The position numbers were made by a program, and so were the translations under genes. Positions 62,350 to 64,000 of a stretch of 64,000 bases of DNA are shown piece after piece (positions within the stretch are counted from its first letter, which is position 1; the number at the start of each line of letters is the position of its first letter). The DNA is from Actinomycetota bacterium. Lineage in GTDB: Bacteria > Actinomycetota > Rubrobacteria > Rubrobacterales > Rubrobacteraceae. Under the pieces are notes generated by a model, which saw only the letters and a list, made by a program, of their open reading frames with translations, searched no databases and had not been told where the DNA came from. Where the stretch lies: contig CADDYV010000014.1 of the NCBI GenBank assembly GCA_902810695.1, positions 1-64,000 on the forward strand, written 5' to 3'.

Positions 62350-63186
62350 CTATCCTCCGTTGCGGCTACCGTTTCGGGAGCCGTTTCTGCGGCCCCGGAT
62401 CTTGCGCATCAGCCACTTGGCCGGGTCGTAGTACTCGGCGGCGACCCGCTCCTTCAACGGAATAATTGAGTTGTCGGTGATGTGGATGCCGACCGGACAG
62501 ACCTCGGTGCAGCACTTGGTGATGTTACAGTAACCGATACCGTTGTCTTCCTTGAGGTCATGCAGCCTGTCCGCCTCGTCCATCGGGTGCATCTCGAGCC
62601 ACTGGTTCCTGACGAAGAAGCGCGGGCCGGCGAACTCGGCGTGCTTGTGGTGCGTCCTCAGCACGTGGCAGACGTCCTGGCACATGAAGCACTCGATGCA
62701 CTTCTTAGGCTCGTAGAGGCGCTCCACGTCCTCCTCGTACATCGTGAACGGCGCCTTCTCGCTCGTGGTGAAAGGCGTGATGCCCTTCGAGACCTCGTAG
62801 TTCCAGGAGACATCCGAGACGAGATCCTTTATTACCGGGAAGGCCCGCATGGGACCGACGTGGATCTCCTCGTCGCCGTACTCTTCGATGCGCGTCTTGC
62901 ACATCAACCTGGGGACGCCGTTGATCTCGGCGCTACACGAGCCGCAGTGGGCCGCCTTGCAGTTCCAGCGCACCGCCAGGTCGTTCGCCTGGTGCGCCTG
63001 GATGCGCAGAACCGCATCCAGCACGACCATCCCCTCGACGAGCGGGGTTTCGTACTCGACCTCCTCACCGCCTTCGGCGTCGCCGCGGAAGATCTTGAGC
63101 TTCGCCGTTCTGCCGGTTCCGCCGAGATCCTCCTCGCCAACTGGCGCGTGCGCCTTGGAAGTAACGTTGTGGTTCTCTTCTGTCAT
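62350..63186 (-). CDS. sdhB: succinate dehydrogenase/fumarate reductase iron-sulfur subunit
   Basis: A 278-residue subunit. The N-terminal ferredoxin domain has [17 protein letters not shown] and a later LMCKT for the 2Fe-2S cluster; [13 protein letters not shown] and, further on, [14 protein letters not shown] ligate the 4Fe-4S and 3Fe-4S clusters. It carries electrons from SdhA to the membrane quinone site. The C terminus is an odd RNGS repeat ([13 protein letters not shown]), partly duplicated beside tRNA-Gly. ATG overlaps the sdhA stop (ATGA). No membrane-anchor subunit is in the window. Confidence 0.93.
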   Translation of the reverse strand: MTEENHNVTSKAHAPVGEEDLGGTGRTAKLKIFRGDAEGGEEVEYETPLVEGMVVLDAVLRIQAHQANDLAVRWNCKAAHCGSCSAEINGVPRLMCKTRIEEYGDEEIHVGPMRAFPVIKDLVSDVSWNYEVSKGITPFTTSEKAPFTMYEEDVERLYEPKKCIECFMCQDVCHVLRTHHKHAEFAGPRFFVRNQWLEMHPMDEADRLHDLKEDNGIGYCNITKCCTEVCPVGIHITDNSIIPLKERVAAEYYDPAKWLMRKIRGRRNGSRNGSRNGG

Positions 63187-64000
63187 ACCTTGGCCTTCTC
63201 CTCCTTGAACAGCGCGGCCAGGTGCTCCGGCATCGGTGGTATCTCCCGCTTCTCGATGCCGACCTCGCCCTGCTCGTTCCTCTTTACCACGAAGTTGATC
63301 TTGCCGAGCTCCTCATCCGGGCCGTCGTAGTCGAGCCGCCACTGCGCCCCGCGCCTCTCCTTGCGCTCCAGCGCGCAGCGGATGATGATCTCGGAGATCT
63401 GGGTGAGGTATCTCACGTCCTGGGCCGCATGCCAGCCGGGGTTGAACAGCCGCGTCCCCCCGACCTTGATGTTCGGCAGGCGGTCCTTGATCGCGAGGAT
63501 CTTACCGAGCCCCTCCTTCAGGGAGTCTCCGTCGCGCATGAGGTTGGCGTGCTCCATCATGGCTTCCTGCAGCTCTTCCTGGAGGAGATAAGGGCTCTCG
63601 TCCTTGTCGCTCGCGGGCTTCTCCAGCGGCTCCAGGACGCGCCCGATCTCAGTCAGGATCTCCTCTTCCCCGGTCTGCGCCGAGTGGGTGCTCTGCTCGA
63701 TGTAGTCCGCCGCCCCGTCTCCTGCGCGCCTGCCGAAGACTAGCAAGTCTCCGAGCGAGTTGCCTCCCAGGCGGTTGGCGCCGTGCAGTCCGCCCGCCAC
63801 CTCGCCGGCGGCGAACAGACCCGGTACGTGGGTCGCGCAGGTCTCGGGCTCCACCTTGATGCCGCCCATGTTGTAGTGAACGGTCGGGAAGACCTCCATC
63901 GGCTCGCGCGCGATATCCACGTCGGCGAGCTTCAGGAACTGCTCGTGCATCGTCGGGAGCCTCTTCATGATCTCGTTGTAGCCGAGATGCGTGATGTCCA
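63183..64000 (-). CDS. sdhA: succinate dehydrogenase/fumarate reductase flavoprotein subunit, C-terminal part
   Basis: The 5' part lies beyond the right edge; 272 residues are visible, beginning [52 protein letters not shown] and [19 protein letters not shown] belong to the FAD-binding and substrate region; the C-terminal domain has [18 protein letters not shown]. It oxidises succinate to fumarate in the TCA cycle. Four-base overlap with sdhB. Confidence 0.93.
   Translation of the reverse strand, partial: DITHLGYNEIMKRLPTMHEQFLKLADVDIAREPMEVFPTVHYNMGGIKVEPETCATHVPGLFAAGEVAGGLHGANRLGGNSLGDLLVFGRRAGDGAADYIEQSTHSAQTGEEEILTEIGRVLEPLEKPASDKDESPYLLQEELQEAMMEHANLMRDGDSLKEGLGKILAIKDRLPNIKVGGTRLFNPGWHAAQDVRYLTQISEIIIRCALERKERRGAQWRLDYDGPDEELGKINFVVKRNEQGEVGIEKREIPPMPEHLAALFKEEKAKV

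Noticed and set aside
1-64000. CRISPR arrays, rRNA genes, intact transposons or prophage structural genes
   Set aside because: None seen on reading both strands; no regularly spaced repeats, and no transposase or integrase motifs.

Overview
The window is high-GC bacterial chromosome carrying actinobacterial marker genes: an OpcA next to glucose-6-phosphate dehydrogenase, an fhaA-fhaB-pstP-rodA-pbpA-pknB cell-envelope signalling operon with a divergent tRNA-Leu(CAG), DapD/DapE lysine genes, lipoprotein solute-binding proteins and many GTG/TTG starts. It also holds genes that most actinobacteria lack (MutL, a DnaD-like and a DnaC-like protein) and sedolisin and GH38 genes. Together this points to a deep-branching actinobacterium of the Rubrobacter kind. 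That placement is an inference from gene content, not a sequence match.

Layout. 1-1.4 kb: end of dapD and all of dapE (diaminopimelate synthesis). 1.5-7.4 kb: a GH38 alpha-mannosidase in an operon with a carbohydrate ABC importer that has a lipoprotein and two permeases but no ATPase. 7.4-10.7 kb: an AI-2E-type permease, an ETHE1-like sulfur dioxygenase and an NAD-dependent epimerase. 10.6-16.0 kb, minus strand: tal-gnd-zwf-opcA-pgl, the oxidative pentose phosphate operon. 16.2-20.3 kb: ABC-F ATPase, SSB, a secreted ComEC-like metallo-hydrolase and a CPBP membrane protease. 20.3-22.7 kb, minus: a three-gene replication/recombination module (DnaD-like, DnaC-like, probable ssDNA-annealing protein). 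22.8-28.9 kb: a sedolisin broken by one frameshift, a circularly permuted ATP-grasp protein with a membrane partner, an SDR and a DUF1385 protein. 28.9-32.7 kb: accB-accC diverging from mutL. 32.7-34.8 kb: a decayed type II restriction-modification cassette of lower GC. 35.2-38.4 kb: TlpA-like thioredoxin, YbdK-type ligase, an Lrp-type ligand-binding protein and a membrane-anchored unknown. 38.5-47.6 kb: tRNA-Leu and the kinase/FHA/phosphatase/RodA/PBP/PknB operon. 47.7-55.8 kb: unknowns, a coiled-coil metallo-beta-lactamase/beta-CASP protein with a small winged-helix partner, a SAM-hydrolase-family protein, a phosphoesterase, a BNR/sialidase remnant, an SDR pair and a CoaC-like flavoprotein. 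55.8-59.8 kb: sulfate ABC importer (sbp-cysT-cysW-cysA) plus a small membrane protein. 60-64 kb: Nudix hydrolase, tRNA-Gly(CCC), a lower-GC island with an unusual GH5 protein, and sdhB with partial sdhA.

Most notable signals. (1) The GH5 protein appears to carry the last two barrel strands, with the likely nucleophile Glu, ahead of strands 1-6, as in a circular permutation. Its DNA lies between two copies of the sdhB 3' end next to tRNA-Gly. (2) A metallo-beta-lactamase/beta-CASP nuclease-like protein has about 400 extra N-terminal residues, including a long coiled coil. (3) The sedolisin frameshift falls between the catalytic Glu and Asp. (4) The restriction endonuclease gene has two frameshifts and an in-frame stop, while the methylase beside it is shortened. 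(5) Several genes, including pknB and the upstream kinase, have a TANNNT box 6-9 nt before the start codon, which suggests leaderless transcripts. No CRISPR array, rRNA gene or intact insertion sequence was seen.
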